Shown: positions 44,432-53,079 of the stretch, one piece after another
How positions within the stretch are numbered: the first letter of the stretch is position 1
Layout of the letters: each line of letters begins with the position of its first letter
Source: Prado023 sp963706885
GTDB lineage: Bacteria; Actinomycetota; Actinomycetes; S36-B12; CAIYMF01
NCBI GenBank assembly: GCA_963706885.1
Contig: CAVPNX010000031.1
Span: 1 to 64,000, forward strand
Direction of reading: 5' to 3'
DNA length: 64,000 nucleotides
Notes under the pieces: generated by a model
Databases searched by the model: none
The model's input: the letters and a program-made list of their open reading frames with translations, nothing else
What the model was told of the DNA's origin: nothing
Program-made: the position numbers and the translations under genes

Positions 44432-44443
44432 CAGCAGTTCCCA

Positions 44444-44490
44444 CCCCTCGCGCCCGGTCGGAAGGTTCCGGCCGGGCGCGAGGGGTTCTT
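44444..44490 (+). terminator. Intrinsic terminator of hup
   Basis: Perfect 14-bp stem CCCCTCGCGCCCGG / CCGGGCGCGAGGGG followed by TTCTT, 12 bases after the corrected stop codon, which supports that stop as the true end of hup. Confidence 0.85.
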
Positions 44491-44610
44491 CGCGTGCGCC
44501 GTCGTGCCTTCGCCCGTGTTGTTGTGGATCGGCGTGAGGAGCCCGTAATGCTCCAGGGCGGAGGTCCGCCCCGCAACTGGCCCGCGCGCCCTTGGGACCC
44601 ACGGCGTCGC

Positions 44611-44868
44611 TCACGTCGCTACGGTTCCACCGGGTGCCAGGTCGGCCAGGTCGAGTCCGGAGGTGACCTCGGTACGCTCGAGGATCACCACCCGAGGCCG
44701 GCGGTCCAGGGCAGCGCGGATCGCGGTCGCGTCCTCGGAAGGCACGAGCAGCGCGGGGATGCCGGTGCGGGTGCGCAGGTCGGTCGCGATCCCGACGCCG
44801 AGCAAGGGGTGCTTGACCAGGATGACGACAGCGTCGCCTGGGCCCTGCGGGACTGCGACAGCGGACAC
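44611..44868 (-). CDS. Small receiver-like protein (uncertain)
   Basis: 85 residues from GTG 44868, with GGTGGG upstream: DAVVILVKHPLLGVGIATDLR...IPALLVPSEDATAIRAALDRRPRVVILERTEV. The strand-helix pattern resembles the N-terminal half of a response-regulator receiver, but the acidic pocket and phosphorylated Asp are absent. The frame is open further upstream to 45159, where it runs into the conserved promoter region of the next gene and so is unlikely to be coding. It could be a remnant or a chance frame. Confidence 0.35.
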   Translation of the reverse strand: MSAVAVPQGPGDAVVILVKHPLLGVGIATDLRTRTGIPALLVPSEDATAIRAALDRRPRVVILERTEVTSGLDLADLAPGGTVAT

Positions 44869-45021
44869 GTGGTCACCCACCTCGGTCGGAGCGGCGCTGG
44901 CCACGGTAGGTCCCTGGGTGGGTCCAGGGCTATCCGCCTGTCGGTAGAACTCAGTGCCTGTACCTGGCCCCGGTCGCGGCCGTGGCGGCTCGGACCGGCG
45001 ACGTCCCCCGCCGCATGGCCC

Positions 45022-45110
45022 GGCGTTATCGGTCGCTTCGTGGACCTTGTTGAGCCCTTGGGGCAGTCTCCACACGATCTCCACACGAACCCCACACGGC
45101 TGCCACACGG
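45022..45110 (+). promoter_or_regulatory. Conserved 89-bp regulatory block with four 11-bp direct repeats, copy 1
   Basis: Aligns without gaps to 47967-48055. The second half consists of four head-to-tail 11-mers (45067-45110): TCTCCACACGA, TCTCCACACGA, ACCCCACACGG, CTGCCACACGG, i.e. NNNCCACACGR with a period of one helical turn. 11-bp direct repeat units are typical of OmpR/PhoB-family regulators; that assignment is inference. It lies 80 bases upstream of a secreted-protein gene. Confidence 0.75.
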
Positions 45111-45129
45111 GGGGTGAAAGGTGCGCTGC

Positions 45130-45166
45130 AGGTGCCATATCGAGTGCGAGTCGCCTCACGGCACCT
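45130..45166 (+). promoter_or_regulatory. Conserved 5' UTR inverted repeat, copy 1
   Basis: AGGTGCC (45130-45136) and GGCACCT (45160-45166) enclose a 23-base loop containing GCGAGTCGCCTCA; the same arms, spacing and loop core precede the second secreted protein (48075-48111). Confidence 0.6.
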
Positions 45167-45189
45167 CAACACGAGGGAAAGGTCTGGAA

Positions 45190-47751
45190 ATGAAGTCATC
45201 GAGTCGCAGAAGGGCCATCGCGGTCACCGCAGGCGTGGCCCTGGTGGCGGGGACGAGCCCCGCCTTCGGTTTGGACCCCGATACCGATACCCGGTCCTTC
45301 GGGGAGATCGTGGCTGCCCTGGTGCCGGGCGAGGACAACGTCATCCCCGACAACGTTGATCTCTACCTGGGCACCCACTACTCAGTGCGGAAGAAGGACG
45401 ACGGCAAGCTCCTCTACAGCTGGGGCCAGGCGGTGAAGAAGCCGACCGACATCCGGTTCGTCGCCCACCTGCCGCTGCCGGACGCGTGGAAGACCGCCAC
45501 CGGCAAGGGCTTCAAGGTCACCAAGGCCGAGGTGCGGGTCAAGCACTCCATCACCAACAACCCGAACGACCAGATCCGTCCCGAGGACTGGGAGAACGAG
45601 GGCGCCACAGGCCTGCAGCCGGAGATCGACTCCGCAGGCAAGTCGACCCGGGACTGCTTCGAGGGCGACGGCGACTTCATCCCCAAGGGCACCGTGCTCC
45701 AGGACAAGAGCAAGGCCATCCCCAGCGCGCTATCCAGTGATCTCGTCAGTGGGTACAGCAACGCCTGGTACACGACGATCGACCGTGACCCGTTTGCCTG
45801 GGCGTACGAGACGACCTCCGGCGACAGGGTGGGAAGCCAGACCCCGAATCCGGACCTTGGCAAGTTCATCGTCGGTCCGCGCTGGCGCCTGCTGAACACC
45901 AAGTTCGGCCAGAACATCCCACACACCGACATGCCGAAGCCGCTGGTCGAGGACCCCAACAACCCAGCCTGCATCCCGCCCCCGTACGAGAAGACCGAGG
46001 TCAAGTACGAGACCGGGGATGTGCTCGACACGCCCACAACGATCAATCTGCTCGACTGGAAGACGACCCCCGCGGCGGATCGTTGGCGGGACGACGCGGC
46101 GCAGTCACCACTGGCCTACACCTCGGGGTGGACAACCACGTGGGCTCCGCTCGAGGCCAAGGTTGAAGGACAGGTCATCACCGACGATGACGCCGGCAGG
46201 TGCCTCAGCAAGGCCAAGGACGGTAGTTGCGTCACCTCGAACGGCACCAAGTTGACCCCGGACTTCGATGTCTCCTTCTTCGTCAAGGGCGACCAGAAGC
46301 CGGTCCGGATGTACTGGGTCGAGCTGTACGTCGAGGCTGAGGGCCAGGCCCCACTCACCAAGAGGCACTACTTCACCACCGACGACATCGTCGCTGACAA
46401 GGCGGGCACGACCGACGTGGACAACCACAACGTCATCAAGGACGGTGACGCCGACGAGACCGTGACCGGTGACACGATGGTAGGCAAGCTCGAGAGCGGC
46501 AAGAGCACCGGGACACTGATGGCAACCCTCTACCCGATCAACTCCGAGTTCGGCTACGACATCAAGGACTTCGTCGGCGCGACCCCCAGGGCGTGGGACA
46601 CTGTGGCAGAGGAGGGCTGGGCGGCCGACTACACGTACCCGCTCCCGGACCCACTCCCTGACCCGGCCCCGGCCCCTGAGACAGCCCTGTTGGTGGCCGA
46701 TACCGAGGTCCTGCTCATGTCGACGGTCAATCTGGTCGGCACCTGGGGAGCCGGCCTGGGCGGAGCCACGGTCAAGACCTCCGCGGAGCAGTTCACGGCG
46801 ATGGAGCACGTGCTCTCCTGCTACCAGACGGTTCCGTACGACTTCTGGAAGTCCGAGGACGACTACATCGACAACCCCCTTCTATCCGTCCCGGACGCGT
46901 GGGACCCCGCGGTCTGCGCGGCGACCAGGCTGCCCAACCCGTTCCTCCCGGAGGCGTTCGTGCCACCGGCGGCCGGACCGCTGCCGGTCCTCGGAACCGT
47001 GGATCCCAACGATGGCGTCCTCATGCCGACGTCGATGGTCCAGGGCAACACCTACAACATTCCTGTGGCAGTCAACGGGATCGGCACCCTGACAGCGTCC
47101 TTCGACTGGAACGACGACGGCGACTTCGCTGATGCCAATGAGGCGCTGGCGCCGATCGCGAACGCCCAAGGCATGTGGCAGGTGCAGGTGACCGTCCCGG
47201 TCGATGCCAAGGTGGGTGTGATCTCGACGAAGTTCGTCGTTGCAGATGCGGGCGGGGCCGTCGGTGAGGTGGAGACCTACGACGCCACGATCACGGCTGC
47301 GGCCACCACACCGGCACCGGCCGTCACCACCCCGGCACCGACGGCCACAACCCCGGCACCGGCGGCACCGGGCACGGTCGTGCCGACGGCGGTGATCACG
47401 GTCAAGGCGGTGAGCAAGAACACCAAGTTGTTCGTCGATGTCGACCCCGACAAGGGCAAGGGCTACTGGAACATCAAGGTCTACCGCAAGGTCGTCAAGG
47501 GCGATGCCGTCTCCTGGAAGAAGGTAGGCAAGACCCTGCGGACCAAGACCGCCAAGGAGACCCGGACGATCAAGCTCAAGAAGGGCACCTACCGGGTCCA
47601 GGTGATGGCCAAGTACAAGATGCAGGGCGCGGTCTCCAGCGAGGTGACGTTGGGCAAGGTGAAGCAACCGGCGGCGCAGCCAGCGCCGGCGACCACGACG
47701 CCGACCCCGACGCTCGATGACGTGCTGAAGATGTTCCCGGGCAACGGGTAA
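45190..47751 (+). CDS. Large secreted protein with basic C-terminal module, paralogue 1
   Basis: 853 residues, exported: signal peptide MKSSSRRRAIAVTAGVALVAGTSPAFG. The body (30-690) has no recognised domain; it is acidic, rich in Asp/Thr/Trp and contains an EF-hand-like FDWNDDGDFADANEAL near 640. A Thr-Ala-Pro linker (about 700-730) leads to a Lys-rich beta module (VSKNTKLFVDVDPDKGKGYW...KKGTYRVQVMAKYKMQGAVSSEVTLGK), then a Pro linker and the terminal LDDVLKMFPGNG. The module and terminal motif are nearly identical in the next gene. No LPxTG signal is present. GGAAAGG precedes ATG 45190. Probably a surface or extracellular protein. Confidence 0.8.
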   Translation: MKSSSRRRAIAVTAGVALVAGTSPAFGLDPDTDTRSFGEIVAALVPGEDNVIPDNVDLYLGTHYSVRKKDDGKLLYSWGQAVKKPTDIRFVAHLPLPDAWKTATGKGFKVTKAEVRVKHSITNNPNDQIRPEDWENEGATGLQPEIDSAGKSTRDCFEGDGDFIPKGTVLQDKSKAIPSALSSDLVSGYSNAWYTTIDRDPFAWAYETTSGDRVGSQTPNPDLGKFIVGPRWRLLNTKFGQNIPHTDMPKPLVEDPNNPACIPPPYEKTEVKYETGDVLDTPTTINLLDWKTTPAADRWRDDAAQSPLAYTSGWTTTWAPLEAKVEGQVITDDDAGRCLSKAKDGSCVTSNGTKLTPDFDVSFFVKGDQKPVRMYWVELYVEAEGQAPLTKRHYFTTDDIVADKAGTTDVDNHNVIKDGDADETVTGDTMVGKLESGKSTGTLMATLYPINSEFGYDIKDFVGATPRAWDTVAEEGWAADYTYPLPDPLPDPAPAPETALLVADTEVLLMSTVNLVGTWGAGLGGATVKTSAEQFTAMEHVLSCYQTVPYDFWKSEDDYIDNPLLSVPDAWDPAVCAATRLPNPFLPEAFVPPAAGPLPVLGTVDPNDGVLMPTSMVQGNTYNIPVAVNGIGTLTASFDWNDDGDFADANEALAPIANAQGMWQVQVTVPVDAKVGVISTKFVVADAGGAVGEVETYDATITAAATTPAPAVTTPAPTATTPAPAAPGTVVPTAVITVKAVSKNTKLFVDVDPDKGKGYWNIKVYRKVVKGDAVSWKKVGKTLRTKTAKETRTIKLKKGTYRVQVMAKYKMQGAVSSEVTLGKVKQPAAQPAPATTTPTPTLDDVLKMFPGNG

Positions 47752-47764
47752 CAGCCCACCGATG

Positions 47765-47801
47765 TCGTGCGGGCCCGTCTGACTCGAGCGGGCCCGCACG
47801 A
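47765..47801 (+). terminator. Terminator of secreted protein 1
   Basis: 13-bp perfect stem TCGTGCGGGCCCG / CGGGCCCGCACGA with loop TCTGACTCGAG, 13 bases after the stop. A nearly identical hairpin, with the same loop, follows the second paralogue (51009-51045). Confidence 0.8.
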
Positions 47802-47917
47802 TCCCGGGGCAGGCAGCAGCCACCCCGGTGCACGCCTCCCGCCCGGTCGATCCGTCGGCCGGGCGTGAAGTGCTGGCCTGAACCTACGGGGTGATCACTG
47901 TCGAGCCCGCGCACCTG

Positions 47918-47944
47918 GCTGGTTCCGAACGGCGTGGAACCAGC
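47918..47944. promoter_or_regulatory. Inverted repeat upstream of regulatory block copy 2
   Basis: GCTGGTTCC / GGAACCAGC, 9-bp perfect arms with a nine-base loop, 23 bases before the conserved block; not present in copy 1. Possible operator or hairpin. Confidence 0.4.
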
Positions 47945-47966
47945 AACCGGGCCGCCGCGTCGGTCT

Positions 47967-48055
47967 GGCGTTATCGGCCGCTTCGCGGGCCTTGTTGAGG
48001 ACTTGGGCCAGTCTCCACACGATCTCCACACGACCACCACACGGCTCCCACATGC
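47967..48055 (+). promoter_or_regulatory. Conserved 89-bp regulatory block with 11-bp direct repeats, copy 2
   Basis: Gapless match to 45022-45110. The repeats at 48012-48055 read TCTCCACACGA, TCTCCACACGA, CCACCACACGG, CTCCCACATGC; the first two are identical to copy 1 and the fourth is degenerate. Confidence 0.75.
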
Positions 48056-48074
48056 GGGGAGAAGGGTGCGTACC

Positions 48075-48111
48075 AGGTGCCCCATGAGGGCGAGTCACCT
48101 CAACGGCACCT
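48075..48111 (+). promoter_or_regulatory. Conserved 5' UTR inverted repeat, copy 2
   Basis: AGGTGCC (48075-48081) and GGCACCT (48105-48111) with a 23-base loop containing GCGAGTCACCTCA, as upstream of paralogue 1. Confidence 0.6.
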
Positions 48112-48134
48112 CATGTCGAGTCAATGGAGGAACC

Positions 48135-50997
48135 ATGAAGACACGAACGCGTGGCGCCACGATCCTGTCCGCGGCGACAGCCGCACTCCTTGTCCTGTCC
48201 ACACCGGCCCTTGCCGCAGGCCCAGGTCGCGGCGGCGGCGGTGGCGGTGGCGGTGGCGGTGGCGGCGGGACTGGGGGTGGTGGTGAAACCACGACCGGGT
48301 CGGTCTACTCCGACCTGGTGATCGCCCTGCGCGCCGAGAACGGGACACCCATCCTGAAGATGTACGAGGTCCCCGCCACCACCGAGACAGACGCGACGAC
48401 CGAGTACTGCGTCCAGCCGGTGTCCTACGAGCCGGTTCCCGGCCTGACATCGGCGACGAACCCGGTCGACGGCCGGCAGGTCTGGGTCCTCCCGCTGCAG
48501 GGTGAGTGGATCCTGAACCGCGCCGGACCCGCTCCCAGTCGCGGAGATTGAGGCCTGTGACCCCTGGCCGCAGTACGCCATGTTCGTCTCCGAGGTCGAG
48601 CTTGAGCGGCTGAACCTCGCCCGCACGGCGGACGAGGTCATCGCCCGCAAGCTCGCGGATGTGGAGCTGAAGCTGCGGTTCGCGGACGTGATCGCGCTTG
48701 AGTCGACCGGTCGCATCAGCTACGACGAGGCGACCATCGACGCATCGCCCGAGAACGCAGCGATGTACCAGTCGCTGATGAAGACCGGCACGATCCCGGG
48801 TCTCACCACCACGTCGACCACGATTCCCGGCCCGCCGGCCCAGATCGGCCCGGCACCAGCCGACGCGCAGTCGAACAGCCGGTTCGATGCCTGGGAGCTC
48901 GCCGCGATGAACATCGGAGCCGCTGCCAGCAAGTCCACGCCGCTGACCATCGACGCCGTTGAGTACTACAACCGGATCATCGGCTTCCCGCCCGATGGCT
49001 ACACTCCTCCGGCCGGATGGCCGATCACGTTCAACCGCTCCATCGACCCCAGCACCGATGATCCGATGGCGACCGGCGAGCAGTTCGTCGACTACAGCGG
49101 CTTCTCGTACAACCGCTCGGAGACCTTCAAAGGCAGTGTCACCTGGCTCGACGTGGCGGCACTGAAGTGGAAGGTCAGCAGGATCACGGACGTGGTGCCG
49201 TTCACCACCCTGGCTTCGACCTGACACGACGGGCGATCTGACCGGTGTCAAGGCCTTCGCCCAGTTGGCCGATGACGTGCGGGCACATGTGCAACTTCAT
49301 CCCGGACAACACGTTCCTCCCCGGCTTCTACATGGACCTCCCCGGAATTGACACCACCGAGGATCAGTTGAAGGCAATCCATGACCCGGCGGTCGACCTC
49401 GGCACCCTGCCGGCGAACGTCTTCCAGGAGTACGCCTTCCAGATGACGGCCTCACTGCTCAACCCGTGGGGCGGCGACCAAATCGACGAGCGCCCGGCTG
49501 CGAATCACCTTGGACGCTACCGACGCGCTCGAGGCAGCGGACATGGGGGCGGCGTTCCGCACTCCTGTCGACCAGTCGGCGGAGTACGATCTTCCGTTCA
49601 CGGAGACAGCCGGAAACCTGGTGAGTACATGGGGACTGCCCGATGGCGGCTCAGTTGTCCCGGGCTACAACGTCTCCACGTTGCTCAACCTCACCATCGC
49701 CGAGGGGGCGCCTGTCGGGGACTACTCCGTCACGCTCGAGCTGATCGACGGTGCTGTCCCCGCTAAGGTACTCGCCTCGGAGACCGGCACCATCGCGGTG
49801 AACGCCAACGCGCCGACGGTCCTGTGGGGTGACTCGGTGCCGAAGCTCGCCACCCAGGGCGTCACGATGGCGATTCCGCTGACCGTCTACTCGCCCGAGG
49901 TCGGAACCGGTCAGTTGGATCTGACCGTGACCGGCCCCGCGGCGCTCGCCGCCGGTGACGTGAAGATCTACGCCAGTGACACGTACGCCATCGATGGAGT
50001 CGACATGGTGTCCATGCCACTGACTCTGGTCGCAGACAATCTCGAGGGCACATGGGAGGCCACGCTCTTGAAGGGCTACACCTCGGTGACCTGGTACGCC
50101 ACGGTCGCTGAGGGCGCACCCGTGGGCGACTACGCCTTCGGAGTCAGCCTGGAGGGCGGGAACACGCTCAGCCCGCTGGTGGTGGCTGTCGCCGCCCCGG
50201 ATGCACACGGTGAGAAGCCGCCGGACGTGGGCGACGACACCACCGCGCCGACCGTCACGATCACGGCAGCCGACACCACCGTGAGCACCACAGCCACGTT
50301 CGAGCTCACGGCGAGCGAGGCCGACGTGACCTTCGAGTGCATGCTGACCACGAACGGTGTGGCGGGTCCTTGGGAGAGCTGCACGTCCCCCAAGACCTAC
50401 ACCGGCCTGCAGCCTGGGTCCTACACCTTCTCCGCCCGTGCGACGGATACGGCCAAGAACGTCGGTGAGGTGGAGGTCTACGCCCTGGTGATCCCAGCCC
50501 CTCCGGCCACCCAGCAGCCGTCCGCAGGTGCCGCCCCGGCACCTGCGGCACCCCCGGCAGCGGGAGCACCGACAGCACAGGTGCCCTCCGCAACGACTCC
50601 GGTCGTGCCGGCCGCGGTGGTCAACGTCACGGGGGTCAGCAAGAACACCAAGCTGTTCGTCGATGTCGACCCCAACAAGGGCAAGGGCTACTGGAAGATC
50701 AAGGTCTACCGCAAGGTCGTCAAGGGTGATGCGATCTCCTGGAAGAAGGTCGGCAAGACCCTGCGGACGCAGACCAGCAAGGAGACCCGGACGATCACGC
50801 TCAAGAAGGGCACGTACCGGGTGCAGGTGATGGCCAAGTACGGCATGCAGGGGGCGACCTCCGCCGAGGTGACGTTGGGCAAGGTGAAGCAGCCGGTGGC
50901 GCAGCCGGTGCCGGCCCCGACGCAGCCTGCTCCGACGGACACGACCGCGCCTCTGACGGTTGAGGATCTGCTGAAGCTGTACCCCGGCAACGGCTAG
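48135..50997 (+). CDS. Large secreted protein with Ig-like and basic C-terminal module, paralogue 2 (four frame breaks)
   Basis: Signal peptide MKTRTRGATILSAATAALLV (cleavage after ALA), then a 13-glycine run. The body is in several frames; one extra base each at about 48529, 49215, 49283 and 49486 accounts for every change and yields 952 residues. Recognisable parts: an Ig-like domain (TTAPTVTITAADTTVSTTAT ... FECMLTTNGV ... TYTGLQPGSYTFSARATD), a Pro/Ala linker, the same Lys-rich module as paralogue 1 (VSKNTKLFVDVDPNKGKGYW) and the terminus LTVEDLLKLYPGNG. AGGAACC precedes ATG 48135. The density of breaks could mean decay, but each is a single base with conserved coding on both sides. Confidence 0.72.
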
Positions 50998-51008
50998 TCC
51001 CGTCAGCG

Positions 51009-51045
51009 TCGTGCGGGTCCGTCTGACTCGAGCGGGCCCGCACGA
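51009..51045 (+). terminator. Terminator of secreted protein 2
   Basis: TCGTGCGGGTCCG / CGGGCCCGCACGA (one G-U pair) with loop TCTGACTCGAG, matching the hairpin after paralogue 1. Beyond it the 50998-51299 gap also repeats the CCCGCCCGGTCGATCCGTCG region seen at 47840-47860. Confidence 0.78.
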
Positions 51046-51299
51046 TCACCCGGGGCAGGCAGCTGCCACCCCGGCGAACGTCTCCCGCCCGGTCGATCCG
51101 TCGGCCGGGCGGGAGACCTTCGCCGCGTCGATCCTGCTGGTCAGCCACGGGCGTCGCGCCATCGGAGACGGTCCCATCAGGGCCCAGGAGTGCTCCGGCT
51201 CGATGGGCACGTGGGCACCGCGGCCGCGATCTGCTGATCCGGCGCACGGGCGGGCATCAGGTATACGGTGGCGGCCAGCGACGGGTCGGCGAGAGGCGG

Positions 51300-52058
51300 A
51301 TGGTGGGCACCAAGACGCTCTTCATGAACCTTGGCCTGTCCTACCGCGTCGCCGAGGTCCTCCTGTGGCCGCCGTTCATGGCGATGACCCGTCGGGACTG
51401 GCGCGGAGCGGAGAACCTGGGTCGCCACGGTGAGGGCATCGTCGTCGCGCCCAACCACATCTCGTTCCTGGATCCGTTGATCATGGCCCACTTCCTGCAT
51501 GACAACGGCCGGCCCCCGCGGTTCATGGGCAAGCAGTCTGTGTTCGAGATCCCGGTGGCAGGCCAGCTCATCCGGGGCGCCGGGCAGATCCCGGTGTCGC
51601 GGGACAAGGACCCGCACAAGGCCCTGGCTGCGGCTGTGGCAGCTGTACGCAGCGGTGAGTGCCTGGTCATGTACCCGGAGGGGACCATCACCCGGGATCC
51701 GGGCACGTGGCCGATGTCGGGCAAGACCGGCGCGCTGAGGGTGGCCCTGGAGACCGGGGCCCCCCTCATCCCGATCGCGCAGTGGGGAGCCAACGAGATC
51801 ATGCCCCCGTACACGACGCAGATGAACGTCCTGCCGCCCAAGACCATGCGGGTGACCGCAGGCCCACCCCTGGACATCGACGACCTGCGCGGGCGGCGCA
51901 TCACGAAGGCACTGCTGGAGAAGGGCACCGACCGGCTGATGGATGCCATCACCGGTCTGCTGGAGGAGATCCGCGGGGAGAAGGCCCCGGCACAACGACT
52001 TGATTGGGCGGCCGAGCAGAAGAATCGCGCCGCAGGTCACACCAAGGAGGAGGACTGA
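51300..52058 (+). CDS. plsC: 1-acylglycerol-3-phosphate O-acyltransferase family protein
   Basis: PlsC-type acyltransferase that adds the second acyl chain to lysophosphatidate at the membrane. 252 residues: catalytic NHISFLDPLIMA (H-x4-D) near residue 58, FMGKQSVFEIPVAGQLI, the GxIPVSRD block, and YPEGTITRDPG near 125. ATG 51300 is assumed; ATG 51324 (MNLGLSYR) is an alternative. Its stop overlaps the gpsA start (TGATG), so it forms a phospholipid-precursor operon with glycerol-3-phosphate dehydrogenase, a common actinobacterial pair. Confidence 0.9.
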   Translation: MVGTKTLFMNLGLSYRVAEVLLWPPFMAMTRRDWRGAENLGRHGEGIVVAPNHISFLDPLIMAHFLHDNGRPPRFMGKQSVFEIPVAGQLIRGAGQIPVSRDKDPHKALAAAVAAVRSGECLVMYPEGTITRDPGTWPMSGKTGALRVALETGAPLIPIAQWGANEIMPPYTTQMNVLPPKTMRVTAGPPLDIDDLRGRRITKALLEKGTDRLMDAITGLLEEIRGEKAPAQRLDWAAEQKNRAAGHTKEED

Positions 52059-53065
52059 TGGCGCGCGTAGCGGTGATGGGTGCAGGGTCGTGGGGGACCG
52101 GGTTCGGGATGGTGCTCTGCGACGCGGGTGGAGACGTGGTGATGTGGGCCCGCGAGCCCGAGGTGGAGGAGTCGATCAACACCACACACACAAACGAGAT
52201 GTTCCACCCCGGGATCGCCCTGCCCGAGCAGATGCGGGCCACCGGCGACCCCGCCGAGGCCCTGGCCGGGGCCTCCCTGGTGATCCTGGCGATCCCGGCC
52301 CAGACCCTGGCCATGAACCTGCAGGCCTGGCGCGACCTGATGGAGCCCGACGCTGTGGTCGTGTCGCTGATGAAGGGCATCGAGCTGGGCACGATGCGCC
52401 GGATGAGCGAGGTCATCGCGCAGGACGGCGGCATCCCGCCGGAGCGGGTCGCGGTGGTCTCCGGGCCGAACCTGGCGCGTGAGATCGCCCAGCGCGCGCC
52501 CGCGGCCACCACGGTCGCCTGCCCGGACGAGGCGTCGGCGCGCCGACTGCAGGACGCCTGCACGACCAACTACTTCCGGCCGTACTGGACCACGGACGTC
52601 GTCGGCGCGGAGATCGGCGGGTCGGTGAAGAACGTCATCGCCCTGGCCAACGGCATGGCCGTCGGGCTCGGCTACGGCGCCAACTCGCAGGCGTCGCTGA
52701 TCACCCGGGGGCTGGCCGAGATGTCCCGCCTCGGGGTCGCCCTGGGCGCCAATCCGATGACGTTCCTCGGCCTGGCCGGCATGGGTGACCTGATCGCCAC
52801 CTGCTCCTCGCCGTTGTCCCGGAACCGCACCTTCGGCGAGAACCTGGGCAAGGGCCTGACCGTCGAGGAGACCGTCGCGGTCACGAAGCAGACCTGCGAG
52901 GGCGTCAAGTCCTGCCTGCCGATCCTCGAGCTGGGCCGCTCGCACGGCGTTGAGATGCCGATCACCGAGCAGGTCGTCCAGGTGGTGCACCACGAGATGC
53001 CGGCCGCCGACATGCTCGGCGCGCTCATGGGTCGCGTCACGAAGCCAGAGATGGGCGCTGAGTAG
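52058..53065 (+). CDS. gpsA: Glycerol-3-phosphate dehydrogenase [NAD(P)+]
   Basis: Reduces dihydroxyacetone phosphate to sn-glycerol-3-phosphate for phospholipids. 335 residues with VAVMGAGSWGTGFGMVL, the family block VSGPNLAREIAQ, EIGGSVKNVIALANGMAVGLGYGAN (catalytic Lys), GLAGMGDLIATCSSPLSRNRTFG and ITEQVVQVVH. Start overlaps the plsC stop; GGAGGA upstream. Confidence 0.95.
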   Translation: MARVAVMGAGSWGTGFGMVLCDAGGDVVMWAREPEVEESINTTHTNEMFHPGIALPEQMRATGDPAEALAGASLVILAIPAQTLAMNLQAWRDLMEPDAVVVSLMKGIELGTMRRMSEVIAQDGGIPPERVAVVSGPNLAREIAQRAPAATTVACPDEASARRLQDACTTNYFRPYWTTDVVGAEIGGSVKNVIALANGMAVGLGYGANSQASLITRGLAEMSRLGVALGANPMTFLGLAGMGDLIATCSSPLSRNRTFGENLGKGLTVEETVAVTKQTCEGVKSCLPILELGRSHGVEMPITEQVVQVVHHEMPAADMLGALMGRVTKPEMGAE

Positions 53066-53066
53066 G

Positions 53067-53072
53067 TAGCCT
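53067..53072 (+). promoter_or_regulatory. Leaderless -10 box (TAGCCT)
   Basis: TAGCCT is seven bases before GTG 53080 and two bases after the gpsA stop. Confidence 0.55.
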
Positions 53073-53079
53073 TCGGCGG

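Noticed and set aside
44264..44537. Arg-rich C-terminal extension of HU in the uncorrected frame
   Set aside because: It is the +1 reading of the PAKKA repeats. The corrected frame stops 12 bases before a strong terminator.
45067..45110. Tandem 11-mers as a CRISPR or minisatellite
   Set aside because: Units are too short, have no spacers, and an equivalent set is at the same place upstream of a second gene, so a binding-site array fits better.
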